Below, one piece after another: positions 24,884 through 36,090 of a stretch of 64,000 nt of DNA. The position numbers and the translations under genes are program-made. Location of the stretch: contig OZ025239.1 of assembly GCA_964019155.1 (NCBI GenBank), positions 104,094,298 through 104,158,297 on the forward strand, given 5' to 3'. The DNA comes from Osedax fenrisi. Lineage: Eukaryota > Annelida > Polychaeta > Sabellida > Siboglinidae. Position 1 is the first letter of the stretch. Each line of letters starts with the position of its first letter. The notes under the pieces are model-generated. The model made no database searches. It was not told the DNA's origin and was given only the letters and a program-made list of their open reading frames with translations.

Positions 24884-25153
24884 CGATGCTGAATTCATGC
24901 CATCTCTTGCCCATAGTGTCCGCGGTAGTAGTAGCGCTAGTAGCATCTGATGATGACGATGAAGGGGGCGATGAGGGCGAGGGTGAGGAGGAGTGTTTGC
25001 AGGAGATGTGCAGGAGGGCGTTAACACTCCAAGCCTCGCAGGCGTCCAACGCTTCGTGCGGGGTGTGAAGTCGGTTTAGAGTGTGCGTCTCGGTGTCTGA
25101 TGTTAGTACCGGCGGCTGACTGGGGTAGGGGTAGTTCTGGCTGGCGTAGTGAT
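24884..25153 (-). CDS. exon e of AF4/FMR2-like gene (3' boundary uncertain)
   Basis: The acceptor CCCCACAG|AT at 25153 continues exactly in phase from exon d (G|AT gives Asp). The peptide starts HYASQNYPYPSQ and runs through a helix (HEALDACEAWSVNALLHIS) to a Ser/Pro-rich stretch, then meets TGA at 24870-24872. The visible donor choices (G|GTTTCA at 24883, or a GC donor just upstream) are phase 1, whereas exon f needs phase 0. A donor at AGT|GTTAAC would be phase 0 but weak. A small unseen exon or the earlier donor must therefore be used. The beginning of this exon is duplicated upstream in a minisatellite. Confidence 0.55.
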
Positions 25154-25735
25154 CTGTGGGGTGGAAGGGGGTAATGAGGGTGTTAGTAATGGGGGCTGAC
25201 TGGGGTAGGGGTAGTTCTGGCTGGCGTAGTGATCTGTGGGGTGGAGGGGAGGGGTAATGAGGGTGTTAGTAACGGGGGCTGACTGGGGTAAGGGGTAGTG
25301 CTGGCTGGCGTAGTGATCTGTGGGGTGAGGGGGGGGGTAATGAGGGTGTTAGTAAGGGGGTCAGCTGGGGTAGGGGTAGTTCTGGCTGGCGTAGTGATCT
25401 GTGGGGTGAGGGGGGGGGGGGTAATGAGGGTGTTAGTAACGGGGGCTGACTGGGGTAAGGGGTAGTTCTGGCTGGCGTAGTGATCTGTGGGGTGGAGGGG
25501 AGGGGTAATGAGGGTGTTAGTAACGGGGGCTGACTGGGGTAAGGGGTAGTGCTGGCTGGCGTAGTGATCTGTGGGGTGAGGGGGGGGGGTAATGAGGGTG
25601 TTAGTAAGGGGGTCAGCTGGGGTAGGGGTAGTTCTGGCTGGCGTAGTGATCTATGGGGTGGAGGGGGGGGGGTAATGAGGGTATTAGTAAGGGGGCTCAG
25701 CTAGGGTAGGGGTAGTGATCTGAATGAGGGGGTTA
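25130..25735. repeat. 80-85-bp minisatellite spanning an intron/exon boundary
   Basis: Seven full copies and one degenerate copy of a G-rich unit, beginning near 25141, 25221, 25305, 25385, 25472, 25556 and 25637. On the minus strand each unit contains a C-rich tract, CCCCACAG|ATCACTACGCC and CAGCCAGAACTACCCC: the 3' splice site plus the first ~35 nt of exon e. The plus strand carries many GGGG runs. Confidence 0.85.
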
Positions 25736-26750
25736 CTGAGGATGGTTAGTGTAGAAGTCAGAATAGGGCAGGGGTAACCTTGTATTTATTTTTAATAAAA
25801 ATAATTTGTTATTAACATATGTTAATCATCAGACTAGAGATCATTGATTGTTATAAACAGTAATATTATTATGCTAATATTCTATCTATCTTATATATTA
25901 TATTTACCAATTACATTTATCCATCATATAATTATTTATATTTATATTTATGATTATATTATAATGTAAATTGTGTAGTATTAGAAGAGATAGTATATGT
26001 ATGTAATTATGCATTATCATGTGCACATTGTGCAAAATAAACATTGATAATATAATCTATTACTCATAAAATATAAGTAAAATTTAGATTCTTATATCTT
26101 AAAACTTTTTGTAGATCACTAATTTCAGAATACATGCCTAATATATAGTCGACGATATACACCTATCTTTTAAAATATAAATATATTGTAAAGATCATGC
26201 AAAAATAGTATATTATTCTATTCATTTCAATTATTAACTTTATTATTCATATCTTATACTTATCATACGAATATATAAAATAGCTATTCTGTTATGTATG
26301 AATGTTATAAACATTGTAAATCACAATTAGTAACTATGGGATTATTAATCTTTAAAATTACATTTTTCGTAAACCCTTGCCTTATATTTGTCATGTAAAT
26401 GTCGCTCGGGTTATGCCAGCCCTTAATGGGGTTAATTAGATAGGGATATAACTATAGCAACGATAATATATTTAGATATAATTATAACGACATATGACAC
26501 AAAGACACTAATGAGTTCTAGGTAACTTAATGATGGATTAATGATGGTTCTTACTCTGCGTTACAAACCCTATGATGTCTCAGTAGAGATCACTTAGTAT
26601 AACGATGCTAACTCGGCTAAACAATACATAAAACAGCACCATAGGGTCAGAGGTCATCATTAAGACTAGACAAAGAGGTCACATTAGGTATTGCGTAATA
26701 GTTCGGTAGGCTGTAATTAGCAGCACTGGTAAATATTACATAACACTGAC

Positions 26751-26898
26751 CTATATGGTCTGAAGAAAGAGGTATTAAATATTCGTTACTGGTGGTGTGT
26801 ATAGAATCTCCTCCCCCTCCTACTCCGTTAGGGCATTTCTTCTCTTCCTTACTCGAGAAGGTTTCGTCGTACTTGAAAGAATTTAATTCAAGGTCGTT
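26751..26898 (-). CDS. exon d of AF4/FMR2-like gene
   Basis: 148 bp from acceptor AATTTCAG|AAC to donor ATAG|GTCAGT on the minus strand. 49 open codons (NDLELNSFKYDETF..., a KEEKK charged run, a Gly run, SNEYLIPLSSDHI) end with one base that continues as Asp in exon e. Only this frame is open, and its start phase matches exon c. No known motif by itself; it fits the low-complexity part upstream of the C-terminal domain. Confidence 0.6.
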
Positions 26899-26990
26899 CT
26901 GAAATTAAAGATATTATTATTAATACTTAATATTTATATCTGTGAATAAGGAATAAAATAGTAATAATAATAGTAGTAGCATAATATATT

Positions 26991-26995
<5 letters not shown>

Positions 26996-27037
<42 letters not shown>
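26996..27037. repeat. (TA)n microsatellite
   Basis: Pure TA run inside the intron; another lies at 27176-27204. Confidence 0.95.
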
Positions 27038-27043
<6 letters not shown>

Positions 27044-27168
27044 ATTGTAGCTCATATAGTATTTAATATTGTGCATGCTTCTTAAGATGAAAACATACAA
27101 AAGTAATTCATTAACTTTTTATTAACATCAATAAATTATAAAAACATAATATAATAGTAGTATAGTAA

Positions 27169-27209
<41 letters not shown>

Positions 27210-29253
27210 TATGACTATTATATATATATATTTGTAGCGTATTTACTAATAAATAACAAATAACAATATAATTTACAAGATTTACAAGATACAAGCTAAT
27301 TAAAGAAATATTTGTTCAGTTTATAGATCCTATATATATACATCTACTGAAACATATATATATGGATAATAAACATACTAGATGTTACGTTATAAACAAG
27401 AAATACACTAGTGTTTATTTATTGTACCTTAACATTTAATTCTGGCATCTATCTGTATATACTAAATACTACATGTAAACTAGCATGTAAGATAGCTTGT
27501 TATGGATTTTCAAAAAATTACTTTTAGTGATTATAAAATATAAATTATTTTAACAATTTTTTAAATATCTAATTAATATTTTTTTTAATTAATTTTAATT
27601 CAATACATTTGATTATATATTATATGAATAACAAATCAGAAATTCAAATATGTTCACTATACTTTGAATTAAAAAAAAACATTAATAAAAGAATAAATTC
27701 ACAAAATTTCGAATTTATTGTGAATTAAAATAAGTAATATATTAAATGGATACATTCATCGAATATTATAATATATATATTGTATACAAAAATTTATTTT
27801 TTGATAATTTTCTTTTTAAACACAATACAAAAAACTATGACATAACATATGTTACACAAATACTTAGAATAATAATAAATATTAGAAATGTTAAAATTAC
27901 AATTAAGTAAGTAGTATGCTATCGCATCATGGTTAATCATATTCATTTACAACTATTATGGAATTTGTAATCTATCAATAAAGATCAATATATATCACAG
28001 AAAAGCATAAATTTTAGAGTACAAATATATAATGTAACAAATAACAAAGTTAACTTCGCAGTAAATAAAGGGTAAACTATCCATGTCCTTGTTATTATAT
28101 AAAATAAAGTTTATTAATTGGAAATCGTTATTTAGCATCTTAATATATATAAATTATAAAATTTATCATATTCTTTTATTAAAAATATGCTCTCACATAT
28201 GAAATAGATGATGAATATCATTTATAATCAAGACCTATCAAGACTCTCGATGTAGTTACATGTAAAATATAGTATAGGGGTTTGTATACAAAATATGATT
28301 TTGGACGGTTTTGATAAAATAAAAATATAGATTATTTCAATAATATGGTTTATTGGATATGATTACTTTTTTTTATAATAATATACTAATATTACTATAA
28401 ATATAACTATAAATATAACTATATTACAATGAGTTACTAAATTAACATATATTTTAAAAGTATATCACATAAGTATATTTTAAATAAATAATATTATTAA
28501 ATAAAATATAAATGTTCATGCGAATAATGATATTATTGATATTATTGGATAGATAACAGACACATTTAGATATTTGTTGTTTGTTTTAAACATGCTAACA
28601 TTTCAAATGGAAATACATTTAATTATAAAACTGGATTTCTGTGTGTCTATATATCTTATATATATATAGTGTAATTTAAGTAATTAATTAAATAAATATT
28701 TCAACAATGAATTACTAAGAAAATTGTACTTTAATGAATTTTAATTATCAGAACAGTCTTATCAAAGACAGGACATGGATATTATCAAGGACATGAACAG
28801 GTATCATTAAGGATTGGGTACCAGTCTGCTGCTCTATATCTGCTGCAATGATAACTTATTATTAGTTTTATTAGCTAACTTATTATCTTTGTTTATACAT
28901 CGCTATATATATATTCCAGTTTAAATAATAGAGTTTATTGATAATTACTTAATTAATTAAATTAGTAATATATATATTATATATAATATATTGTGCATAT
29001 AATTATATATATATATATATAGTGTGCATGTATAATGTAGGATGCATTACATTAGCTTACATGTTATGCTACTAATTATGCTGTGAACCTACATATTATG
29101 CAATAAATCCAGATGCATATAATTATGATTTATTACAAACATGGTCATAAACAGGATGATTACATTCACAGCACATAACCTTCATGTCCTTGTGTATATA
29201 TCTAAAGCAAAGTCTAGACAATGAATAAAGCAAATAAAGACATTATTATAATA

Positions 29254-29254
<1 letters not shown>

Positions 29255-29311
<57 letters not shown>
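29255..29311. repeat. (TA)n microsatellite
   Basis: TA run just left of the LTR element. Confidence 0.95.
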
Positions 29312-29316
<5 letters not shown>

Positions 29317-29374
29317 TAAATTGGCAATAGCATATAAGAATATACGAATATAAATTTTCCGGTGGGATTATTAT

Positions 29375-29524
29375 TGTAATAACTGCCTATTATGAGTATA
29401 ACTAACCTAGTTGATATCCAGGACCAGAATGTATGTATCATCTAAAGATACATATAATGGGTGTGGCTTAGCGTCATACCCGAATAGGCAGCTACAAAGT
29501 GACAGCCTATAACATATTACTACA
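29375..29524 (-). repeat. 3' LTR
   Basis: 150 bp, base-for-base the same as the copy at 31801. It begins TGTAGTAAT and ends TTATTACA on the minus strand. Confidence 0.9.
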
Positions 29525-29536
29525 TCTCCCTTCTTA
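29525..29536 (-). promoter_or_regulatory. polypurine tract (plus-strand primer site)
   Basis: AAGAAGGGAGA touches the inner edge of the 3' LTR on the minus strand, the expected place for the polypurine primer. Confidence 0.75.
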
Positions 29537-29658
29537 AGATTAATAATATTCAAATACCTTGATGATTATATTTAACTAAAATCATAATAATAATAATAAT
29601 AATGAACTAAATAATGAACAACAAATACATAATATACCCACCACCCTCTTCCCGTATC

Positions 29659-30972
29659 TTAGTTAATCTCTATTAATCGATCAGGTGGTTTTCTTGGTAC
29701 ATATATAGAAGTTGGTTTAATATTATCGTTCATCTCTATCTTATATGTATATTCTAAGCTTCCTAAACCTTCAAAAAGTCTATTATCGATTTCATCAATT
29801 AGTTTTACTATTCCAAGTCCTACTGATAATCTTCTGGATAATAGCCCTACGGTTTGTTTTTCTAGTATAAATATCTCTTCTTTCATGGATTTTCCTTTAT
29901 AGGTGACAATCGCATCAAAACATCCTATAATTTCTATATGAGTATTATTAGGACCTTTAAGAATTGTTGTCGATTGTCTCATCTTTGGTAAAGATTTGCT
30001 AAACGGTATCACTGTAACGCTAGCACCTGTATCTATTTTTAAAGATACTTGTTCTTGGTAACTTCCTATTTGAAGTCCTACTCTTCTTGTCCAATCTTCC
30101 TCTTTTTGATTTATACTTTCCTTTATTTCGCCTAGGAACTTTATGTTTTCCTTTATAATTTCATTCGTTTCTCTGCAATTGTTTTTACAACATATTGCCC
30201 AATGTCCAATTTTCTTACATTTCATACATTTTTGATTGTACGCTCTACATTGTTTTAGTGGATGCTCTAAATTACATCTTCCACACTTCTTGTTATTTTT
30301 CGTTTCGATGTTGTGCGTTTTCTTTTTATTTTCGAATTTCTTGTATTTTCTCGTTTTATCTTTGATGTAATCTATACTTTCCTTAGCATCGTGATTAATC
30401 GCCTTAACTTGTAATATGCTAGTTTCTTTTATTTTAACTGTTTCTACAATCTTTTCTGCGGTTAACTCATACTGAGCAGCCTCTTGCAAAAATCTTTGCC
30501 TTAGATTTTCATCTGTCATTCCTATTATTAATCTGTCCTTAATGAGGGAATCTTTCAGATCCTGGAATTCGCATGTTTTTGCCAAATTCTTCAGTTCCGA
30601 ATAATATAATTCTATTGATTCTCCTTCGGTTTGATCTCTTTTGAAAAAAACATATCTCTCGTATGTTGTATTTTTCTTTGGTGTGAAATAACTTTCAAAC
30701 TTATTCTTGATCCATTCTAGATCTTCTTTGCCTTTTATATTTATCTTTTTTTCATTTTCCGTTCTTTCAAAGGTTTCTTCTTTAAATGAGTTACATATTT
30801 CTACTCCGTCTGGACCTATAATATTTAGGAATATTGCTACCTTGACTTTATCCTTCTTTTCTTCCAGCTCTGCTGCACATTCATATATTTCAAAGGCTTG
30901 AATCCATCTCTTCCATTCTATAGCACTGGTATTATCTGTATTTAATTTCTCGGGTATTCTGTACTCTGACAT
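29659..30972 (-). CDS. Gag with two zinc knuckles and retropepsin domain
   Basis: 437 residues. The Gag capsid-like helical region spans about 15-185. Zinc knuckles are at C230-C233-H237-C242 (shortened) and C249-C252-H257-C262 (CX2CX4HX4C). An aspartic protease follows with the active-site DTGA at 314-317 and hydrophobic strands through about 395. The last ~30 residues (EYTYKIEMN, KPTSIYVPRKPP) correspond to the linker that in Ty3/gypsy polyproteins leads into reverse transcriptase, but a stop follows. Thus the ORF ends exactly where pol would begin. Gag packages element RNA and protease cleaves the polyprotein. The ORF is intact, which suggests recent function. Confidence 0.85.
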   Translation of the reverse strand: MSEYRIPEKLNTDNTSAIEWKRWIQAFEIYECAAELEEKKDKVKVAIFLNIIGPDGVEICNSFKEETFERTENEKKINIKGKEDLEWIKNKFESYFTPKKNTTYERYVFFKRDQTEGESIELYYSELKNLAKTCEFQDLKDSLIKDRLIIGMTDENLRQRFLQEAAQYELTAEKIVETVKIKETSILQVKAINHDAKESIDYIKDKTRKYKKFENKKKTHNIETKNNKKCGRCNLEHPLKQCRAYNQKCMKCKKIGHWAICCKNNCRETNEIIKENIKFLGEIKESINQKEEDWTRRVGLQIGSYQEQVSLKIDTGASVTVIPFSKSLPKMRQSTTILKGPNNTHIEIIGCFDAIVTYKGKSMKEEIFILEKQTVGLLSRRLSVGLGIVKLIDEIDNRLFEGLGSLEYTYKIEMNDNIKPTSIYVPRKPPDRLIEIN

Positions 30973-31209
30973 CTCTCCTTACAATAATTAACAATAATAA
31001 TCACAATATAATATATAATAATTATAATAATTCGCAATATAATATATAATAATTCGCAATATAATATATAATAATTATAATATTAATTTTTAATAATATT
31101 CTCCGTATATAATTATATAGGAATATAATATAATCATATTATATTATACTATAGAATATGTAATAATATGTAATAACTAAATATAAACTACATATATATA
31201 TATAATATA

Positions 31210-31470
31210 ATCACTAATTTAAAAAATATCTAGATGTTCTATATATTAAATAAATTTACTAATTTAAAAAATATCTAGGTTTCTATAGAAATAAATAAAT
31301 TCACTAATTTATAAAATATATAGTTTTTTTTTTTTTTTTTATAGAAATAAATAAATTCACTGATTTATAAAATATCTAGGTTTTCTATAGAAATAAATAA
31401 ATTCACTGATTTATAAAGTATCTAGGTTTTCTATAGAAATAAATAAATTCACTGATTTATAAAATCTGAT
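31210..31470. repeat. ~50-60-bp tandem repeats in the LTR element's leader
   Basis: About five copies of CTATAGAAATAAATAAATTC plus ACTGATTTATAAAATATCTA lie between the 5' LTR and the gag start. They resemble leader repeats seen in some LTR elements; the role is unknown. Confidence 0.8.
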
Positions 31471-31783
31471 ATATATATACTAAATATTTATACTTTTAAT
31501 ATGTTCAAATTTATTCTCTAAATATATATATTTATATATATATATATATATATTACTTTTCCTACCACTTTATATGGTATACTATATCTAAGGTATAATA
31601 TATATATATAAATATACTATATTATATAGTATATAATAATAACACAATACTATGTAATAATATATAATATTAATAATAATTCACTGATTTATATTAATAT
31701 TTAATATAGTTAATTTATATATAATATGTTATAAATGTTATAAATACACTGATTTATATGATATATGTTATAGGGTTCTTAAT

Positions 31784-31800
31784 TAAGCCCGCTGTCACCA
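31784..31800 (-). promoter_or_regulatory. primer-binding site
   Basis: On the minus strand the bases directly after the 5' LTR read TGGTGACAGCGGGC. TGG pairs with a tRNA CCA end; which tRNA is used was not determined. Confidence 0.65.
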
Positions 31801-31950
31801 TGTAATAACTGCCTATTATGAGTATAACTAACCTAGTTGATATCCAGGACCAGAATGTATGTATCATCTAAAGATACATATAATGGGTGTGGCTTAGCGT
31901 CATACCCGAATAGGCAGCTACAAAGTGACAGCCTATAACATATTACTACA
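31801..31950 (-). repeat. 5' LTR
   Basis: Identical partner of the 3' LTR. The promoter would lie within it; no clear TATA was assigned. Confidence 0.9.
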
Positions 31951-32257
31951 ATATATATATATATATAATATTTATAACTATTTAGTGTAATGTGGTTGTA
32001 TTAGGTAGAATATGTTGTTTAATTAAACTTAAATACTTTGATATAATAGCTATAAATAATAAACAACTAATAAATGTTATAATATAATTATGAAATATAG
32101 ATATTTATTCATATTAAATGTACTAATGTTAATAAATCTATAATTAGCTATCCAGATTATCAATTATATTCATATTAAACATTACATATAATATATGTAT
32201 ATATATACAAAGCCATTGAATATATATATAAGATCATTATTTATACTTATTTAGAAG

Positions 32258-32525
32258 GTCTGTATCGAATATGGACCCCCAGTTTTTGTTATTATGATAT
32301 ATGAGGTCAAATTCAAAGTACTAATTTCGATATTTGACACATTAGTGTAAATGATAAACTTATATGGAAGATGCACATGAATTATATATTATAAGATACA
32401 TATAAATTAGTTGTTATTATAATTTTAAAATATAAAACGTATACAACGATATATGTTAAATATTTTAAATTTGACCTCCGCAATCATAATCAAAACAAAT
32501 GGGGCCTATATTCGATATTCACCAG
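32258..32525. mobile_element. ~270-bp MITE
   Basis: The left arm TATCGAATATGGACCCCC ... GAGGTCAAATT and the right arm, inverted (ATATCGAATATAGGCCCC ... GAGGTCAAATT), enclose ~130 bp of AT-rich DNA. It lies in the AF4/FMR2-like intron. Confidence 0.65.
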
Positions 32526-32594
32526 TTGAAATAATTATATTTTATATTAATAGATTTTTTATATGAGAAAATTGATTTAATACAGATTGATTGG

Positions 32595-33058
32595 GATACA
32601 CTGTAAGTTTGCTGCTGTGATAATTATCATATTTAATGTGGGCGTGGCTAAATATTCAAAATATAAATAAATCCTTAAAGATAATAAAATATTCAAATGT
32701 AAACGACATATACAGTAAATATATACAAATATATACTAATATATAGTGCTTATACTAATATTTATAGTTCATTTAATATATAGTAATTTGTTATACACAT
32801 GGATATTATTTAAAATGTCTAAATATTCACATTTAATCAATATAAATATCATATACAACTATTCATAAATAAACAGGAATAAATAAACAATTATTCAATA
32901 AGTAGTATAAGCTATAATATTCATTATATTACATTGTATTATATTTTTCATACTTATAGTAGGTTATTAAATGACCTTTGCCTATGTATGCATTTACAGT
33001 TACTAGTGTAAAGTGTATAATAATAATTACATATATGAAAATATACATTTAAATAATT

Positions 33059-33089
<31 letters not shown>

Positions 33090-33635
33090 ATATTATAGAT
33101 TATATAAAAATATGAACATGTGTATTATAAAAACTATATAATAGCCTATGTTTTTAAAGAGAATTACAATTATTTATTCGTATACGATACCGTATTTATA
33201 TTGATTAAATGGGACTATTTAGACATTTTAAATAATATCTACGTATCTCCGTATAATAACTGTTAAATGTTAACTATATAGAGCTGTGTATTACATATGT
33301 ACTATCATGACCATTCGCGTTTATTGAATATTTGTTTATTTATTCGCATATGATATCTCCGTATTTATATTGATTAAATGTGAATATTTAGATGTATTTA
33401 GTATTAAAATATACTATATGTTAAATGAACGATAAACTATATATTAGTATATATCTAAGTATATTTTAATAGTATATATTTGTATATATTCTAAATATCT
33501 TAATACTCATTACATTCATTTAGATTTGTTAATATTTGAATATTTACTGTAAATGTTGTTTATATTTTAATATTAGGCCACACCCAAATTAAATATGAAA
33601 ATTATAGTTGCGGCCAACAAAAAAATTATAGAAAA
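32595..33635. mobile_element. ~1-kb inverted-repeat element
   Basis: The left arm (CATATTTAATGTGGGCGTGG plus CTAAATATTCAAAATATAAA) reappears inverted at about 33540-33620 (TTTGGGTGTGGCCTAATATT in reverse complement). Both arms continue into ACAGTAAATAT. Internal direct repeats (ATTTATATTGATTAAATG) lie near 33195 and 33365. No ORF. Confidence 0.6.
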
Positions 33636-34007
33636 TTAATATAATAAAGCTACAAGCACTTAACATAACGAATGACTATATTATATTATTATGTATGTGC
33701 GATCAGGGGCAGGACATAGTTTGGAAACTGTTATTTTATGAAATGTGTTTAATTGTATCGCATTATGGTCAATGGGAATACATTTAATCAATATAACTAT
33801 TGTAGTCTTTTATAAACCAATAATTGACTAACAAAATACAACGCTTAAAGTATATAGGTATACAAATCACTGTAACTTAATAATTTATTTAAATAACTAA
33901 ATTAATTATTTATCGCTGCAGATACGCAGGTCATGTTTTAAGAATCGCGTCCTTGCCTAGACTACATTACCTTACATTACATAATAGTTACTCATCGGAC
34001 TAACCAC

Positions 34008-34105
34008 CTGTATGGCGTAAGCGCATTCCGGTCTCCTGGGAAGCTCACGATTACAGAAGTTAGGCGAACTCTTGTTCTCTCGTAGTCGCGCTTCGTTGAT
34101 TGCTT
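34008..34105 (-). CDS. exon c of AF4/FMR2-like gene
   Basis: 98 bp between acceptor TTCTAG|AA and donor ACAG|GTGGTT. Two bases complete a Glu codon from exon b. 32 codons (AINEARLRENKSSPNFCNRE..., ending YAIQ) stay open and close on a codon boundary that joins exon d. The phase agreement on both sides is the main support. The high CG content of the neighbourhood (34020-34180) contrasts with the AT-rich intron. Confidence 0.6.
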
Positions 34106-35462
34106 CTAGAACAACGCGAGAGAGGGCGAGAGTTAGCGTTAGCGGTTGGTAATTAGCACATCTTCGTGTATAGAGAGCAATATACGAAGGGGAATAAGAG
34201 GATTTACAGATGTAATAGTGACTTTATTCACAAGATAAATATTTAATTTACATTTTTTTACATTTTTAAAAAGTAAATTAAAATAAATTGCCTATAACCA
34301 ATATAAACCAATGCTACGTTTGCTGTATCACTATACGTTGCTGCAAATCACGCTAAATAGCATCATCCTAACTCTAATTGATTATGTTAAGCAGGCCTAG
34401 ATGGGGGGCTATCATGGATTATATACGGAAGTATGAGGTGTATAGCAATCTAAATATCTACCGGTACAGTATATCTAGTAACACTAATATCTATAGTGAA
34501 GTATACATGATATAAAGTATAAATACTGGTAGTAAAGTATACTTAGTTACTCTATCTAGCAGGCAGTATAATTACGTGTATTGTTTAAAGGTATCCCAAG
34601 ATAAGTAGAACCCCCCCTCTCCCCACCAGTGAAACCATGTTATACTATAAAGTACTATAGTAATATAGTACGATAGTGTGCTGGCATCAACTACAATTAC
34701 TCTATATAGTTATGTATTCTAAATATAAATATATTCCATCTCAACATTCGTAATGAATAGTAAATATTACTTAAACAAACAGTATAATCTCTATTATGTA
34801 ACATCCACCATGGGATCAAATATGGTTATCTAATTCAAATATTGTTATCTAATTAAATTCTAAGTTATCTAATTCAAATATTGTTATCTAATATAAGGCA
34901 TGATTATATTGTTTTTGCATCATTTTTTAACAATATAAATTATTTAATGGTCATAATTTAACTATGATAATATATTATGCATTATATATAATTATATATA
35001 ATTTAATATAAAGTTTACACAATATCAATGAGTTGTCATGAGAGCATGTATATATTGTATCAACTATAACAATTGTTAATCTAATTAGGGATAACATATG
35101 GAATATGTGTAATTTGTTAGTCGATGCGGATATTTAAAAATTGATACATTTTCAACCAAATGATTAGAAAATGTTAAATAATCGTGATTGATAATTAATT
35201 CAATTTTAGCTATGATAATCTATAGTGATTAGAAAATAAACAATAGAATATTATTTAATTTTAATATTTCACCATACATATAATTGACATAAGATGGTTA
35301 ATTTATAAATCACCTTTGAAAATATTACAATATATATATATTCAAATTAGTCCATACATTTTAATAAAAATAATATATATATATACAATAAATATATATA
35401 TGAAAGTTATAGATACATAGAATAGCAATGAGATGAAATAACATGTATAGATAGGTACTAAC

Positions 35463-35538
35463 CTATATTCGATTGTTTGCAATATCCACCAATTGTCAAA
35501 TTCCGTGTTTTTCGTTCTATTGTTCTTGGTTTCGGTAT
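35463..35538 (-). CDS. exon b of AF4/FMR2-like gene
   Basis: 76 bp from TTCATTAG|ATA to ATAG|GTTAGT. In the phase dictated by exons a and c it reads IPKPRTIERKTRNLTIGGYC and a few more residues. The run DLDLAISDK|IPKPR across the a/b junction recalls the DLDLLxRIPQPP motif that AF4/FMR2 proteins carry upstream of their C-terminal domain. Confidence 0.55.
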
Positions 35539-35675
35539 CTAATGAAACGTAAACATAGTTTTAAGTGTTGTTATCGATATAAACATAACAACATTATAAT
35601 ATGATAACTACTATTTAGCAAATTTTGTATATAATTTTAAAATAAATTAATATATTGCTCGGCACTATCGGTAAC

Positions 35676-35773
35676 CTTGTCTGATATAGCTAGGTCAAGG
35701 TCGAATGATAGCGTAGAAGTGTTCAGAGGTGGAGGCGGAGGAGCTGATGCCATACGTCTCAGAGAGGAGGCCG
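35676..35773 (-). CDS. exon a of AF4/FMR2-like gene (most 5' exon found)
   Basis: 98 bp from CTAACAG|CG to ACAAG|GTTACC. The only open frame gives ASSLRRMASAPPPPPLNTST then LSFDLDLAISDK, with a polyproline run. The frame stays open further upstream into a hydrophobic stretch, so the acceptor choice is an inference; the rise in GC at the AG supports it. Exons encoding the N-terminal part were not found in the window. Confidence 0.5.
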
Positions 35774-35929
35774 CTGTTAGAGCGATGATGATGATGTGTA
35801 TTATCATGTATGTGTGTATAACTGTGTTTAGTACGTTCCCACCGCAATCAGCAGCAGGATATGAGGAATTTATATTAATGAACAATTATAGGAACTAAAC
35901 ATAAATTAAATTACATATAGAGCGGTAGC

Positions 35930-36090
35930 GACGTCATTCCTATATCCACATGTGACGTAATACCTACATCCACGTGTGACGTAATACCTGTGACTTGCGT
36001 TAATACACGTCGCCACGTACGGGTTGGACACGAGTGCAGTACATTTGATGGTTACCGAAGTGTAAGTCACTAAGTAACACGTAGGGTGGG
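35930..36090. promoter_or_regulatory. cluster of CRE-like sites (TGACGTAA, GACGTCAT)
   Basis: GACGTCAT at 35930 and TGACGTAA at 35953 and 35977, the latter two in a 24-bp direct repeat, plus CACGTG at 35971. These are ATF/CREB and E-box type matches in a CG-richer 200 bp just upstream of exon a on the minus strand. It could be an internal promoter of the AF4/FMR2-like gene. Confidence 0.35.

Larger units (their letters stand above)
29375..31950 (-). mobile_element. Ty3/gypsy-type LTR retrotransposon, Gag-protease only, young
   Basis: Identical 150-bp direct repeats (29375-29524 and 31801-31950) with TG...CA ends flank 2.3 kb. Reading the minus strand, a primer-binding site starting TGG follows the 5' LTR directly. 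An AAGAAGGGAGA polypurine tract directly precedes the 3' LTR. The only ORF is Gag plus aspartic protease; reverse transcriptase, RNase H and integrase are absent, so it must borrow enzymes. Identical LTRs imply a recent insertion. No clear 4-5 bp TSD is visible in the AT-rich flanks. It sits in the intron between exons c and d of the AF4/FMR2-like gene, in the same orientation. Confidence 0.85.

Noticed and set aside
24874..25068. Plus-strand ORF with acidic Asp/Glu/Gly run
   Set aside because: It is the antisense shadow of the Ser/Pro-rich exon e on the minus strand, which has phase-matched splicing.
35774..35885. Hydrophobic N-terminal extension of exon a as a membrane protein
   Set aside because: The hydrophobic part is AT-rich and lies upstream of a good CTAACAG acceptor; more likely intron.
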